Shown piece after piece: positions 26,426 through 35,746 of a stretch of 64,000 nt of DNA (position 1 is its first letter; the number at the start of each line of letters is the position of its first letter). This DNA is from an uncultured Clostridia bacterium. Its GTDB lineage: Bacteria; Bacillota; Clostridia; Oscillospirales; Acutalibacteraceae. The position numbers and the translations under genes are program-made. The stretch lies in NCBI GenBank assembly GCA_944383495.1, contig CALWPT010000002.1, positions 1 through 64,000 on the forward strand. Direction: 5' to 3'. Under the pieces are notes generated by a model that was not told where the DNA came from, did not search any database, and worked only from the letters and a program-made list of their open reading frames with translations.

Positions 26426-26462
26426 AAATACCCCAAGAGTCCAGTGGACTATTGGGGTATTT
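26426..26462. terminator. Long hairpin between convergent genes (arg operon end)
   Basis: Near-perfect inverted repeat with arms AAATACCCCAA-N-AGTCC and GGACT-N-TTGGGGTATTT around a three-base loop. It lies 62 bases behind argF (minus) and directly behind the plus-strand pseudogene, so it can terminate in both directions. Its core repeats the hairpin at 24802-24828. Confidence 0.6.
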
Positions 26463-26524
26463 GAAATGCTTCACCCAGGGATTTCTTTGCTTTCGCAAAG
26501 GCTATAGCAACGCTTTTTTCAACC

Positions 26525-27427
26525 CTATTTCATTAGCTTGACCATAACGGCCTTTTGGGCGTGGAGGCGGTTTTCCGCTTCCTCAAAAATTTCATCGGCG
26601 TGGGATTCAAAAATATCGGCCGTGATTTCCTCGCCCCGATGGGCCGGCAGGCAATGGAGCACCATGGCGTCAGATTTTGCGCGGGCCATGAGCCCTTCGT
26701 TGATCTGATAGCCCGCAAAGGCCGCTTTCCGCTTTTCGGCCTCGTCCTCCTGACCCATGGAGGCCCACACATCGGTGATCACCACATCCGCGTCCGCGGC
26801 GGCTTTTTGGGGATCGTCGAAGGAGGAAAAGCGCCCGGTTTCCCTAGCGAAGGCCAGCACCGTTTCAGCCGGCTCATAGCCCGCAGGATAGGCGACGGAC
26901 ACCTCCATGCCGGTTTTCAGGCCGCCGACGATAAGCGAGTTCATCATGTTGTTCCCGTCGCCAATGAAGCACAGCTTGAGGCCCTGCAATGCACCCTTCT
27001 TCTCCCGTATGGTCATAAGGTCGGCAAGCACCTGGCAGGGATGGCAGAAATCCGTCAGCCCGTTGATAATGGGAACGCTGCCCCATTGGGCCAGAGCCTC
27101 TACCTCCGCCTGCTGGAAAGTGCGGATCATGATGCCATCCAGGTACCGGGAAAGAACCCGGGCGGTGTCCTCCACCGGCTCGCCACGGCCAATCTGCAAA
27201 TCGTGGGACGACAAAAACAGCGCCTTGCCTCCCAATTGGTACATTCCAACTTCAAAGGACACCCGGGTGCGGGTGGAAGCCTTTTGAAAAATCATACCCA
27301 AGGCTTTACCCGCCAAATGATGGTGCGTGATCCCGTGCTTATTTTCATATTTCAACTGGTCAGCGAGGTTCAAAATCTCGGTGATTTCCGCCGGGGAGAG
27401 ATCCAGCAGCTTTAAAAGATGGTTCAT
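26525..27427 (-). CDS. argF: Ornithine carbamoyltransferase
   Basis: 300 residues. It transfers the carbamoyl group from carbamoyl phosphate to ornithine, making citrulline, in the cytoplasm. The carbamoyl-phosphate loop is STRTR at 52-56, with FCHPCQVLADLMT and the ornithine/catalytic HCLPAHRGEE. Length is typical for anabolic ArgF. It is the last gene of the arginine operon, two bases behind argD. It needs carbamoyl phosphate from CarAB, of which only carB lies in this window. Confidence 0.96.
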   Translation of the reverse strand: MNHLLKLLDLSPAEITEILNLADQLKYENKHGITHHHLAGKALGMIFQKASTRTRVSFEVGMYQLGGKALFLSSHDLQIGRGEPVEDTARVLSRYLDGIMIRTFQQAEVEALAQWGSVPIINGLTDFCHPCQVLADLMTIREKKGALQGLKLCFIGDGNNMMNSLIVGGLKTGMEVSVAYPAGYEPAETVLAFARETGRFSSFDDPQKAAADADVVITDVWASMGQEDEAEKRKAAFAGYQINEGLMARAKSDAMVLHCLPAHRGEEITADIFESHADEIFEEAENRLHAQKAVMVKLMK

Positions 27428-27429
27428 GA

Positions 27430-28620
27430 TCAGTTTCCTTCCTTTCCTTCCCTTAACACCCGGCCCAGGATGGCAAGACCCCGGTCGATTTCATCGTACG
27501 TTATGGTCAACGGCGGCAGCAGCCGCAGCTTTTGCTTGGCGGTGAGAATCAGCAGGCCCGCTTCCACACACCGGGCCGCAAGCGCCGGACCATTCTGACC
27601 GGCGACCTCCACCCCCAGCATCATGCCAAGGCCCGATACCGACTCTACCATGGGCATAGCGGCCAGCCGCTCTTTCAGGTACCGGCCCTTTTGGGTGACT
27701 TCGTCCAGAAAGTCCGGCGTTGTCACCCTCTCCAGCACATGGGCCGCCCCCGCGCACACCGCCAGGTTTCCCCCAAAGGTGGTGCCGTGGGTGCCTGGGG
27801 TGAAGGCGTCTTTCACGGTTTCCCCGCACAGGCAGGCGCCAATGGGCAGGCCGCCGCCCAGGCCCTTGGCCAGGGTGACGATATCGGGCTTTAGCCCGTA
27901 ATGCTCGCAGGCCAGCAGTTTCCCTGTCCGGCCCACGCCGGTCTGCACCTCGTCAACGATCAGCAGCAGGTTCCGTTCCCGGCAGAGCCGCGCCGCCTGC
28001 TCCACAAAATCCCGGGAAAGAGGGATCACGCCTCCCTCCCCCTGCACCAGCTCCAGCATGACCGCGCAGGCCGTTTCGTCCGCTTCCCGGGAAAGGGCTT
28101 CTAGATCCCCCGCTTTGACATAGGCAAATCCCTCTAGGAAGGGGAAAAAGTAATTGTGCATAGCGTCCTGCCCAGTGGCGGTCAGGGTTGCCATGGTGCG
28201 GCCGTGAAAGGAATTCTTCAAGGTGATGATCTTGCTCTTGCCTTCGCCAACCGCATCATAGCTGTGTTTGCGCGCCAGCTTAATGGCGCACTCGTTGGCC
28301 TCCGCCCCGGAATTGCAGAATAATACCTTGGAAAACCCCGTTTTTTCGCTCTGTCTCCGGGCAAGAGACGCCTGCACTGGGCTGTAATACAAATTCGATA
28401 TATGGGACACAGCCGTCAGCTGCCGGGACACCGCTTTCACCCAGCCTTCATCAGCGTACCCCAGCGAATTGACGCCGATCCCGGAGGTAAAATCAACATA
28501 TTCCCGACCGTTTACATCCACCGCAACCGCCCCATGCCCGGAAGCGATAGCGACGGGAAAGCGGTTGTAGGTTGCCATGATATGACTCTGGTCAGCATTG
28601 CGAACCTCGTCAAAGGTCAT
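27430..28620 (-). CDS. argD: Acetylornithine aminotransferase
   Basis: 396 residues from the ATG at 28620, which has AGAAGAG six bases ahead; the frame is open to 28656, overlapping argB. It is a PLP-dependent class III aminotransferase that converts N-acetylglutamate semialdehyde to N-acetylornithine. Signatures are FCNSGAEANECAIKLAR, SFHGRTMATL, LLLIVDEVQTGVGRTG and the Schiff-base lysine K252 in TLAKGLGGGLPIGA. It is in the arginine operon between argB (16-base gap) and argF. Confidence 0.95.
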   Translation of the reverse strand: MTFDEVRNADQSHIMATYNRFPVAIASGHGAVAVDVNGREYVDFTSGIGVNSLGYADEGWVKAVSRQLTAVSHISNLYYSPVQASLARRQSEKTGFSKVLFCNSGAEANECAIKLARKHSYDAVGEGKSKIITLKNSFHGRTMATLTATGQDAMHNYFFPFLEGFAYVKAGDLEALSREADETACAVMLELVQGEGGVIPLSRDFVEQAARLCRERNLLLIVDEVQTGVGRTGKLLACEHYGLKPDIVTLAKGLGGGLPIGACLCGETVKDAFTPGTHGTTFGGNLAVCAGAAHVLERVTTPDFLDEVTQKGRYLKERLAAMPMVESVSGLGMMLGVEVAGQNGPALAARCVEAGLLILTAKQKLRLLPPLTITYDEIDRGLAILGRVLREGKEGN

Positions 28621-28636
28621 GTTCATCTCTTCTTTC

Positions 28637-29503
28637 TTAAAAGAACATTGTTCCAACGCCTTGGTCGGAAAACATCTCGATCAAAATGGAGTGGGGAATT
28701 CGCCCGTCAATAATATGGGTGCGGGCGACGCCCCGGCGAACCGCCTCCACACAGCAGTCAATTTTGGGGATCATACCCCCGGAGATAATGCTTTTCTGCT
28801 TCAGCGCGGGGACTTCGCTGACATTGACCACGGGAATTAAGGTGTTTTCATCATCCTTATTCTCCAGCAGCCCTCGGATATCGGTCATCAAAATCAGTTT
28901 TTCCGCCTTCAGCTCCGCGGCGATCCGGGCGGCGGCGGTGTCGGCGTTGATATTATAGGTCTGGCCCTTTTCGTCCGCCCCTACGGTGGCGATAATGGGT
29001 ACATAGCCCGCTGCAATGGCGTCGTTGAGAATGGAAACGTTGACCTGTTCCACCTCGCCCACCAGACCGACATCGGGTGTTTCCAGCTTTTTGGCCTTGA
29101 GCATTCCCCCGTCCAGCCCGCACAGGCCGATCGCTCTGCCGCCGCAGTTGTCAATGAGCTGCACCAGGTCCTTGTTCACCTTGCCCGCCAACACCATCTG
29201 AACGATCTCCACCGTTTCCTCATCGGTATACCGAAGACCGCCGACAAACCTGCTCTCCTTGCCGATTTTTTGCAGCATCTGGGTGATTTCCGGACCGCCC
29301 CCGTGGACTAGCACCACATGGATGCCCACAGATTGCAGAAGAACAATATCGGTCATGACCGCATTCTTTAATTCCTCATTGATCATGGCGTTGCCGCCGT
29401 ATTTCACCACAATGGTTTTGCCGTGCCACTGCTGAATATAGGGCAGGGCCTGGACCAGCACGTCGGCCCGCTCCTGGTTGGAAATGATTTTTGGTTCCGT
29501 CAT
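28637..29503 (-). CDS. argB: N-acetylglutamate kinase
   Basis: 288 residues, amino-acid kinase fold. It phosphorylates N-acetylglutamate in the second step of arginine synthesis. Visible motifs are VVKYGGNAM (ATP/substrate Lys), VLVHGGGPEI, LCGLDGGML and KLILMTDIRGLLENKDDE, the last forming the nucleotide site. An N-terminal helix of about 25 residues precedes the core, as in arginine-sensitive hexameric enzymes, so feedback inhibition by arginine is plausible, consistent with the ArgJ cyclic pathway. GGGAGGG lies about nine bases before the ATG. Confidence 0.96.
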   Translation of the reverse strand: MTEPKIISNQERADVLVQALPYIQQWHGKTIVVKYGGNAMINEELKNAVMTDIVLLQSVGIHVVLVHGGGPEITQMLQKIGKESRFVGGLRYTDEETVEIVQMVLAGKVNKDLVQLIDNCGGRAIGLCGLDGGMLKAKKLETPDVGLVGEVEQVNVSILNDAIAAGYVPIIATVGADEKGQTYNINADTAAARIAAELKAEKLILMTDIRGLLENKDDENTLIPVVNVSEVPALKQKSIISGGMIPKIDCCVEAVRRGVARTHIIDGRIPHSILIEMFSDQGVGTMFF

Positions 29504-29520
29504 GGCGTTCGCCCTCCCTT

Positions 29521-30738
29521 TCAGGTTCTGTAATCCCCGTTGATTTTCACGTAATCGTAGGTCAGATCGCAGCCATATGCCGTTGCAGCGGAAGTTCCGT
29601 CCCGCAGGGTAATGGAAACGGTGATCTCGTCTTCTTTCAGCACCCGTGCGGCGAGTTCCTCCGAAAAATCAATTCCCGCCCCGTTTTGGCAGACGGTGAT
29701 TTCCCCCGCTTTGGAGGAAAACGCCACGTCTACTTGGTTGATATTTACCGGCACGCCGGCGTACCCAATGGCGCAGAGCACCCGGCCCCAGTTGGCGTCG
29801 GCCCCGAACATGGCGGCCTTGAACAGGGACGAGCCGATCACGCTCTTCGCCACAGCGCGGGCCGAAGCGTCGTTTGCCCCGCCGGTCACTTGGCAGACCA
29901 GCAGCTTGGTGGCTCCTTCCCCGTCCTTTGCAACATCCCGCGAAAGCGTCCGGCACAGGTCGGTAAGGGCTTCCACAAAGGGGGCGAAGGAGGGGCTTTC
30001 CTCTGCGATTGCCTCGTTGCCCGCGAGACCGGAGCAAAGGATGGAAACCATGTCGTTAGTGGAAGTGTCCCCGTCCACGCTGACCATATTGAAGGTATCG
30101 GCCACGGCGAGATGGAGGGCTTTGTCCAGCGCTGCCGGCTCCACCGCCGCGTCGCAGGTGAGGAAGCACAGCATGGTGGCCATGTTGGGATGGATCATGC
30201 CGCTGCCCTTGGCGATGCCCCCCATGCGGCAGGACCTGCCGCCAAGGGTGCATTCCAGCGCGTAGGACTTCTCCATGGTATCGGTGGTCATGATGGCCTT
30301 AGCCGCGTCGGAGCCGCCGGAGAGGGAAAGGGCTTTTCCCAAGGCCTGTTCCGCATTGGCAATGGGTTCGATGGGCAGCGGCTGCCCGATGACTCCGGTG
30401 GAGGCAACAATGACATCCGACGGCTTAACGCCCGCGGCGCGGGCGGCGATTTCGCACATTTGGCGGGCCTTTTCTTCCCCGTCGGCATTGCAGGTGTTGG
30501 CGTTGCCCGAGTTGCAGATGACCGCCTGGGCATGGCCGTTTTGCAGGTTTTCTTTCGTCACCAAAATCGGCGCGCCCTTCACCAGGTTCTGGGTGTACAC
30601 CGCCGCGGCAGTGCACAGGACCTCCCCCTTGATCAACGCCAAATCCAGCTTGGAACGGTTTTTGCGAATGCCGCAATGAACGCCCGCCGCTGTAAAACCT
30701 TTCGGCGCGGTCACGCCGCCGTCAATATATGAAAACAT
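29521..30738 (-). CDS. argJ: Bifunctional ornithine/glutamate N-acetyltransferase
   Basis: 405 residues. ArgJ recycles acetyl groups from N-acetylornithine to glutamate and, in bifunctional forms, makes N-acetylglutamate from acetyl-CoA. The precursor cleaves itself at the conserved PNMATML site, here between A187 and T188, releasing Thr188 as nucleophile of the beta subunit. Also visible are CNSGNANTC, ASTGVIGQPLP and KGSGMIHP. No separate argA or argE is present, as expected for the cyclic pathway. It lies between argC and argB. Confidence 0.96.
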   Translation of the reverse strand: MFSYIDGGVTAPKGFTAAGVHCGIRKNRSKLDLALIKGEVLCTAAAVYTQNLVKGAPILVTKENLQNGHAQAVICNSGNANTCNADGEEKARQMCEIAARAAGVKPSDVIVASTGVIGQPLPIEPIANAEQALGKALSLSGGSDAAKAIMTTDTMEKSYALECTLGGRSCRMGGIAKGSGMIHPNMATMLCFLTCDAAVEPAALDKALHLAVADTFNMVSVDGDTSTNDMVSILCSGLAGNEAIAEESPSFAPFVEALTDLCRTLSRDVAKDGEGATKLLVCQVTGGANDASARAVAKSVIGSSLFKAAMFGADANWGRVLCAIGYAGVPVNINQVDVAFSSKAGEITVCQNGAGIDFSEELAARVLKEDEITVSITLRDGTSAATAYGCDLTYDYVKINGDYRT

Positions 30739-30760
30739 GAGTGAAATCCCTCTTTCGTCG

Positions 30761-31798
30761 TTAAAATGCCGGGGGAACCAGCTGCAAGCCCTCGGTTTCG
30801 GAAAGCCCGAAGGCCAGATTCATGTTCTGCACCGCCTGGCCCGCTGCGCCCTTCACCATATTATCAATGGTGGAGGCTACCACCAGCGTGCCGGTACGTT
30901 CGTCCATATGCAGGGAAATATCGCACAGATTGGTGAATTTCACATTGCGCAGATTCGCGGTTTCTCCTTTGGGCAAAACCCGCACAAAGGGTTCATGCCC
31001 GTAGGCCGCTTGGTAAGCGTCCCGAAGCTGTTCCTCTAAAACGCCGGGGCACAGCCTTGCGTACATGGTGGACACGATTCCCCGGTTGACGGGAAGCAGA
31101 TGGGGCACAAAGGTCAGCTTCACAGGCGTTCCCGCCGCGTCGGACAGGGTTTGCTCGATTTCGGGGGTGTGCCGGTGCGCGGCAACCTTATAGGGAGAAA
31201 AGGCCTCGTTGCAATCGGGAAAATGCGTGGTTTGGGAAAGGCCCCGGCCCGCGCCCGTCACGCCGCTTTTGGAATCAATAACCAGCCCCTGAGGTTGGAT
31301 CAGCCCCTGCTTCAGCGCAGGCCAGAGGCCCAGCGCGGCAGAGGTGGGATAGCAGCCCGGATTGGCGATGAGCTTTTTGCCCTTGATCTCGTTTCGATAC
31401 AGCTCCGGCAGGCCGTAAACCGCTTCCCCATGCAGCGCCTTGTCCTTAAATCCGGCGCCGTACCATTCCTCGTATTCTTCCTCAGCCCGCAGGCGGAAAT
31501 CCGCTCCCAGGTCGATGAACACCTTTCCCAGATCGTGGCATTCCTTTGCCAAATTCTCCGACAGCCCGTGGGGCAGGCAGGCGAACACCACGTCGCATTT
31601 TTCCGCCAGCGCCGACTGGTTCTCGCAGACCAGATCGCACAGCCCCTGGTAGGAGGGATACACCTCCGACAGGGCTTTCCCTTCAAAGCTGACGGAAGAA
31701 ATCCCCGCGATCTCCGCTTGGGGGTGGGCCAGCAACAGCCGGACCAGCTCCGCGCCGGCATACCCAGTGGCCCCGACGACTCCCGCTTTTATGCTCAT
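30761..31798 (-). CDS. argC: N-acetyl-gamma-glutamyl-phosphate reductase
   Basis: 345 residues. NADPH-dependent reduction of N-acetylglutamyl phosphate to the semialdehyde. It has an N-terminal nucleotide-binding GVVGATGYAGAELVRLL, catalytic Cys149 in ANPGCYPTSAAL, and HRHTPEIEQ near the active-site His. Its ATG overlaps the argH stop by four bases (ATGA), so translation is coupled to argH. Confidence 0.96.
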   Translation of the reverse strand: MSIKAGVVGATGYAGAELVRLLLAHPQAEIAGISSVSFEGKALSEVYPSYQGLCDLVCENQSALAEKCDVVFACLPHGLSENLAKECHDLGKVFIDLGADFRLRAEEEYEEWYGAGFKDKALHGEAVYGLPELYRNEIKGKKLIANPGCYPTSAALGLWPALKQGLIQPQGLVIDSKSGVTGAGRGLSQTTHFPDCNEAFSPYKVAAHRHTPEIEQTLSDAAGTPVKLTFVPHLLPVNRGIVSTMYARLCPGVLEEQLRDAYQAAYGHEPFVRVLPKGETANLRNVKFTNLCDISLHMDERTGTLVVASTIDNMVKGAAGQAVQNMNLAFGLSETEGLQLVPPAF

Positions 31799-33186
31799 GC
31801 TTTTTCCTCCTTCTCCTGCTTAAGCCACGCTTCCAGCGCCGCCGCTTCCTTCATCACGCACTGAGGCGCGGGGCCGCCGTCCACCGTCCGGCGGCTGACG
31901 CAGGCGGAAAGACTAATGGCGTCATACACGCCGGTGTCAAATAATCCACAAATCGTTTGGTATTCCTCCAGCGGCAGGGTTTCCAGCGTCAAGCCCTTGT
32001 CGATGCACAGGGCGACCAGTTCCCCGGCGGCCTTGTACGCATCCCGGAAGGGCAGGCCCTTGCCCACCAAATAATCGGCACAGTCGGTGGCGTTGATAAA
32101 GCCCTTCGCCGCCGCCGCCCGCATATTATCCGGCAGCACCTTCATGGTCTCCAGCATGGGGATCATGGTATCGACGCAGAGCTTCACCGTGTCCACCGCG
32201 TCAAAAACGGCTTCCTTATCCTCCTGCATGTCCTTGTTATAGGCCAGGGGCAGGCCCTTCATCATGGTCAGCAGCGTCATGAGATCCCCAAACACCCGGC
32301 CGGATTTGCCCCGCACCAGCTCGGCGATATCGGGGTTCTTCTTCTGAGGCATGATGCTGGAGCCGGTGGCAAACGCGTCGTCCAGCTCGATGAACTTGAA
32401 CTCCCAGGAGCACCATAGAATGATCTCCTCCGCAAACCGGGACAGGTGCACCATGACAATCGACAGGGCCGACGCTAACTCGAGAGCAAAATCCCGGTCG
32501 GAAACCCCGTCCAGGCTGTTATGGGAAATCCCGTCCATCCCAAGGGCCCGGGCGCAGCCCTCCCGGTCTAGGGGATAGGTGGTACCCGCCAGGGCGCCGC
32601 TGCCCAGAGGCGATACGTTCATACGCCGCTTGCAGTCTGAAAGGCGGGACAGGTCCCGTTTGAACATTTGGGCATAAGCCAGCAGATGGTGGCCAAAGGT
32701 GATGGGCTGGGCCCGCTGCAAATGAGTGTACCCCGGCATAACGGCGGCGCTGTAGGCCTTGGCCTTCTCCACCAAAACGCCCATGAGCCGGCAAAGCAGC
32801 GCTTCCAGCTCCTCCGTTTCCGACCGCAGGTACAGCCGCAAATCCAGCGCCACCTGGTCGTTGCGGCTGCGAGCGGTGTGGAGCCGCTTACCGGCGTCTC
32901 CCACCCGGGCGGTGAGTTCTCCCTCCACGAAGGTGTGGACATCCTCCGCCTGGGGGTCGATGGACAGCCTGCCGGACAAAATATCCTCCAAAATTCCCGT
33001 CAGCCCGGCGACGATTTTTTCCTTGTCCTCCATGGAAATAATCCCTTGCGCGCCCAGCATGGACGCATGGGCGATGGAACCGGCAATGTCCTCCTTGACC
33101 ATGCGGCTGTCAAAGGAAATCGACGAATTGAAATCGTTGGTTCTGCTGTCCAGCTGGCCCTTAAAGCGCCCGGCCCAAAGCTTCAT
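31795..33186 (-). CDS. argH: Argininosuccinate lyase
   Basis: 463 residues, fumarase/aspartase superfamily. Splits argininosuccinate into arginine and fumarate, the last step of the pathway. Signatures include the N-terminal KLWAGRF, HTARSRNDQVALD, GYTHLQRAQPITFGHHL (His154) and the mobile loop GSSIMPQKKNPD at 275-286. Placed second in the operon behind argG, unlike gene orders in which argH is last; the overlap with argC confirms co-transcription. Confidence 0.96.
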   Translation of the reverse strand: MKLWAGRFKGQLDSRTNDFNSSISFDSRMVKEDIAGSIAHASMLGAQGIISMEDKEKIVAGLTGILEDILSGRLSIDPQAEDVHTFVEGELTARVGDAGKRLHTARSRNDQVALDLRLYLRSETEELEALLCRLMGVLVEKAKAYSAAVMPGYTHLQRAQPITFGHHLLAYAQMFKRDLSRLSDCKRRMNVSPLGSGALAGTTYPLDREGCARALGMDGISHNSLDGVSDRDFALELASALSIVMVHLSRFAEEIILWCSWEFKFIELDDAFATGSSIMPQKKNPDIAELVRGKSGRVFGDLMTLLTMMKGLPLAYNKDMQEDKEAVFDAVDTVKLCVDTMIPMLETMKVLPDNMRAAAAKGFINATDCADYLVGKGLPFRDAYKAAGELVALCIDKGLTLETLPLEEYQTICGLFDTGVYDAISLSACVSRRTVDGGPAPQCVMKEAAALEAWLKQEKEEKA

Positions 33187-33264
33187 ATTGATCCAACTCC
33201 ATTGCTCGTAATATAGGAAAGCGGGGCCGGCGTCACCGACGGCCCCAAAGTCGCTGAAAATGCT

Positions 33265-34479
33265 TTAGTCCAGTTTATCCTGGAGCATGGCCTTGACCTT
33301 GATGGGCAGGCCAAACAGGTTGATGAACCCGGCGGAATCCTTCTGGTCGTACACGTCGTCCTCGTCAAAGGTGGCGATTTCCTCGCTGTAGAGGGAATAG
33401 GGCGAGGTGATGGCGGCGTTGATTATGTTGCCTTTATAGAGCTTGAGCTTCACATCGCCTGTGACAAATTCCTGGGTTTTGTCCACAAAAGCGGACAAAG
33501 CTTCCCGCGCCTGGGTGTACCACTGGCCATAGTATACCATGTCGGCAAACTTCCCCGCAAGCTCCTGCTTTAAGTGCATGGTTTCCCGGTCGATGCAGAT
33601 GGTTTCCAGCGCGGCGTGAGCGTGGTACAAAATCGTGCCGCCGGGGGTCTCGTACACACCCCTGGATTTCATGCCCACCAGCCGGTTTTCCACCATGTCG
33701 ATGATGCCGATGCCGTTGGCGCCGCCCAGCTCGTTAAGCCTTTCGATGAGGGAGACCCCGTCCATCTGCACGCCGTCCAGCGCCGTGGGAATGCCCTTTT
33801 CAAAGGAAAGGGTGATGTAAGTAGGATGATCGGGCGCTTTTTCTGGGGAAACACCCAACTCCAGAATCTTATCGTACATGGGCTCGTTGGCGGGATTCTC
33901 CAGATCCAGCCCCTCATGGGACAAATGCCACAGGTTTTTATCCTTGGAATAATTGGTCTCCCGGGTGATTTTCAGCGGAATATTGTGCTTTTCCGCGTAC
34001 TCGATTTCCTCTTCCCGGGATTTGATGTTCCAGATCCGCCAGGGGGCGATGATTTTCATGTTGGGCGCAAAGGCCTTGATGGCCAGCTCAAACCGCACCT
34101 GGTCGTTGCCCTTGCCGGTGCAGCCATGACAGATAGCGTCGGCTCCCTCGGCCTTGGCAATCTCCACCAGCCGCTTGCCGATGATGGGCCGGGCAAAGGA
34201 GGTGCCCAGCAGGTACTGGCCCTCGTACACCGCGCCGGCCTTCAGCGTCGGCCAGATGCAGTCCTCCACGAACTCCTTCTTCAAATCCTCGATGTAGAGC
34301 TTGGAGGCGCCGGTTTTGATAGCCTTTTCCTCCAGCCCCGACAGTTCCGTGCCCTGGCCCACGTCGGCTGCCACAGCGATGACCTCGCAGTTATTGAAAT
34401 TTTCCTTCAGCCAGGGGATGATGATAGACGTATCCAATCCGCCGGAGTAGGCGAGAACCACTTTCTTAATCTCAGACAT
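33265..34479 (-). CDS. argG: Argininosuccinate synthase
   Basis: 404 residues from the ATG at 34479, which has AGGAGG eight bases ahead; the frame is open to 34521 but that would start near the -10 region. It uses ATP to join citrulline and aspartate. The PP-loop is [11 protein letters not shown] at 9-19, with [15 protein letters not shown] further on. It is the first gene of the operon argG-H-C-J-B-D-F, behind a promoter with an ARG-box operator. Confidence 0.96.
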   Translation of the reverse strand: MSEIKKVVLAYSGGLDTSIIIPWLKENFNNCEVIAVAADVGQGTELSGLEEKAIKTGASKLYIEDLKKEFVEDCIWPTLKAGAVYEGQYLLGTSFARPIIGKRLVEIAKAEGADAICHGCTGKGNDQVRFELAIKAFAPNMKIIAPWRIWNIKSREEEIEYAEKHNIPLKITRETNYSKDKNLWHLSHEGLDLENPANEPMYDKILELGVSPEKAPDHPTYITLSFEKGIPTALDGVQMDGVSLIERLNELGGANGIGIIDMVENRLVGMKSRGVYETPGGTILYHAHAALETICIDRETMHLKQELAGKFADMVYYGQWYTQAREALSAFVDKTQEFVTGDVKLKLYKGNIINAAITSPYSLYSEEIATFDEDDVYDQKDSAGFINLFGLPIKVKAMLQDKLD

Positions 34480-34510
34480 GATGATGACCTCCTGCATTTC
34501 TTTGATTATA

Positions 34511-34538
34511 ATTATACGCACACCAATGAAAAAAGCAA
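34511..34538 (-). promoter_or_regulatory. Proximal promoter of the arginine operon
   Basis: Minus strand: TTGCTT (34533-34538), 16-base spacer, TATAAT (34511-34516). Transcription would start near 34504, about 25 bases before the argG ATG. Confidence 0.7.
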
Positions 34539-34544
34539 GTCAAA

Positions 34545-34562
34545 AATGAATTTTTATGCAAA
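34545..34562 (-). promoter_or_regulatory. ARG box (ArgR/AhrC operator)
   Basis: The minus strand reads TTTGCATAAAAATTCATT, matching 17 of 18 positions of the ArgR/AhrC operator pattern TNTGNATWWWWATNCANA. It is six bases upstream of the -35 of the proximal promoter. A further half-site-like ATGCATA lies next to it at about 34566-34572, consistent with the paired boxes to which ArgR hexamers bind. Arginine-dependent repression of the operon is the natural inference. Confidence 0.75.
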
Positions 34563-34657
34563 AACTATGCATATTTGGTACATTCCACAAACCCTGTTCC
34601 ACAAGGCGCGGCAATTTGGTGCGAATCACCAGGCGGCGGGGCTTGCGTAATGGATAC

Positions 34658-34686
34658 AGTATACTATGGCTGTGAATATTTTGCAA
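34658..34686 (-). promoter_or_regulatory. Distal promoter candidate upstream of argG
   Basis: Minus strand: TTGCAA (34681-34686), 17-base spacer, TATACT (34658-34663). Transcription from here would pass through the ARG box, where bound repressor could block it. The leader would be about 170 bases, with a small hairpin GGTG-ATTCG-CACC. Confidence 0.6.
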
Positions 34687-34847
34687 GCCAGAAAAAGGGA
34701 TGCGTCTTTCAAATACAGCCGAACCTGCCGCCGAGCCGCTGTTGGAAAGACCCATGCACGAGCTTTGACAGCAAACCGCCTTCATTGGCGCAGCTTGGTT
34801 TATCCTTTTCTAATATGGTTTTTTCCAGCATCTGGAGGCAGCCTAAG

Positions 34848-34886
34848 CAAAAAAATTTCCGGCGCCCGTTTCTGGAGCCGCCGGAA
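34848..34886 (-). terminator. Terminator after the flavin reductase gene
   Basis: Stem TTCCGGCG/CGCCGGAA (34857-34864 and 34879-34886) followed on the minus strand by ATTTTTTTG. It lies 14 bases behind the stop at 34900. Confidence 0.8.
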
Positions 34887-34899
34887 GTGTAGTGTTGTC

Positions 34900-35397
34900 T
34901 TATTCCTTTACCAGCACCGTCTGAATCGCACCCCAATATGCCCGGTGATAATCGTTATTATACCATTTGGATATGCCATCGTCATTCACAATGCAGGCGG
35001 GATCCAGATCCTGGGCGTACAGCTTCTTGCATATGACAACTAGCCGCGCCTCCTCAAAGTAAACGGTATGATTAGCGAACACCGGCGTCAGACCGGTTTC
35101 CTTGATCTTATCGACATCCCTGCCCGATGTGCTGCCGCAGATTTTATGAATATCCCTGCGGCCTCCATAAAAGCTGAGGGAAAAGTAATCGCTGTTTTCT
35201 AAGAAGTCATAGGTATACCGGGTAGGCCGGATCACAATCATGGCGCATTCCTTTCCCCACATTTCCCCCATAAAGCCCCAGCTTGCGGTCATCATGTTGC
35301 ATTTGGTCTCATCGCCGGCAGCCACCAGCATCCATTCGTCGGCAATCATTTTCATAACATTGCCTTCCATATTTTTTGCGCTTATTTCCTGAAACAT
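34900..35397 (-). CDS. Flavin reductase-like (FMN-binding) protein
   Basis: 165 residues, single flavin-reductase-like split-barrel domain. Signatures are the N-terminal WMLVAAGDETKCNMMTASWG, the FMN-contacting ECAMIVIRPTRYTYDFLENS, FSLSFYGG, and CGSTSGRDVDKIKETGLTP. Such clostridial proteins bind FMN and reduce flavins or act as electron carriers; the substrate cannot be told. AAGGGG lies ten bases ahead of the ATG. It is a single-gene unit with its own terminator, divergent in function from the arg operon behind it. Confidence 0.9.
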   Translation of the reverse strand: MFQEISAKNMEGNVMKMIADEWMLVAAGDETKCNMMTASWGFMGEMWGKECAMIVIRPTRYTYDFLENSDYFSLSFYGGRRDIHKICGSTSGRDVDKIKETGLTPVFANHTVYFEEARLVVICKKLYAQDLDPACIVNDDGISKWYNNDYHRAYWGAIQTVLVKE

Positions 35398-35746
35398 ACC
35401 TTAACAGCCCCTTACTTATTTCAATTGTATATAAGTATACTATGCGGCGCTGAAAAAAGAAAGTCTTATTCTGGCTGAACAGTCTTTGATTTCAAAAAAG
35501 GCTTCTCAGGCCGTTATGGATTTTCGGCCTACTCCTCTGAAGCGTCTTGGAAGCAGCCGTCCCGCGTTCTTGGGCGCCCAAAGCATAAGAAGCGGGCGGC
35601 CCTGCCGGGCCGTCCGCTTTCAATTGCCGCACAGCAGTCATCGTCGAGGAAGGCCGCTTTCAAGAAACCTTCGTTTCCCGCCATCTGACAAATGCTCCGT
35701 GCGGCGTTTTATCCGAGCTTGGAACGCTTGCCTTTTTACGATTCGC
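35398..35746. other. Intergenic region with one G/C-rich hairpin
   Basis: Contains the upstream region of the flavin reductase gene (TATACT near 35436-35441 on the minus strand, without a good -35) and a strong inverted repeat at 35592-35617 (GCGGGCGGCCC / GGGCCGTCCGC, four-base loop). The hairpin pairs with a G-U on the plus strand only and may be the terminator of the broken gene tail to its right. No gene seen. Confidence 0.45.

Noticed and set aside
29491..30732. 413-codon plus-strand ORF opposite argJ
   Set aside because: Antisense shadow of argJ with His/Gly/Arg-rich low-complexity sequence.
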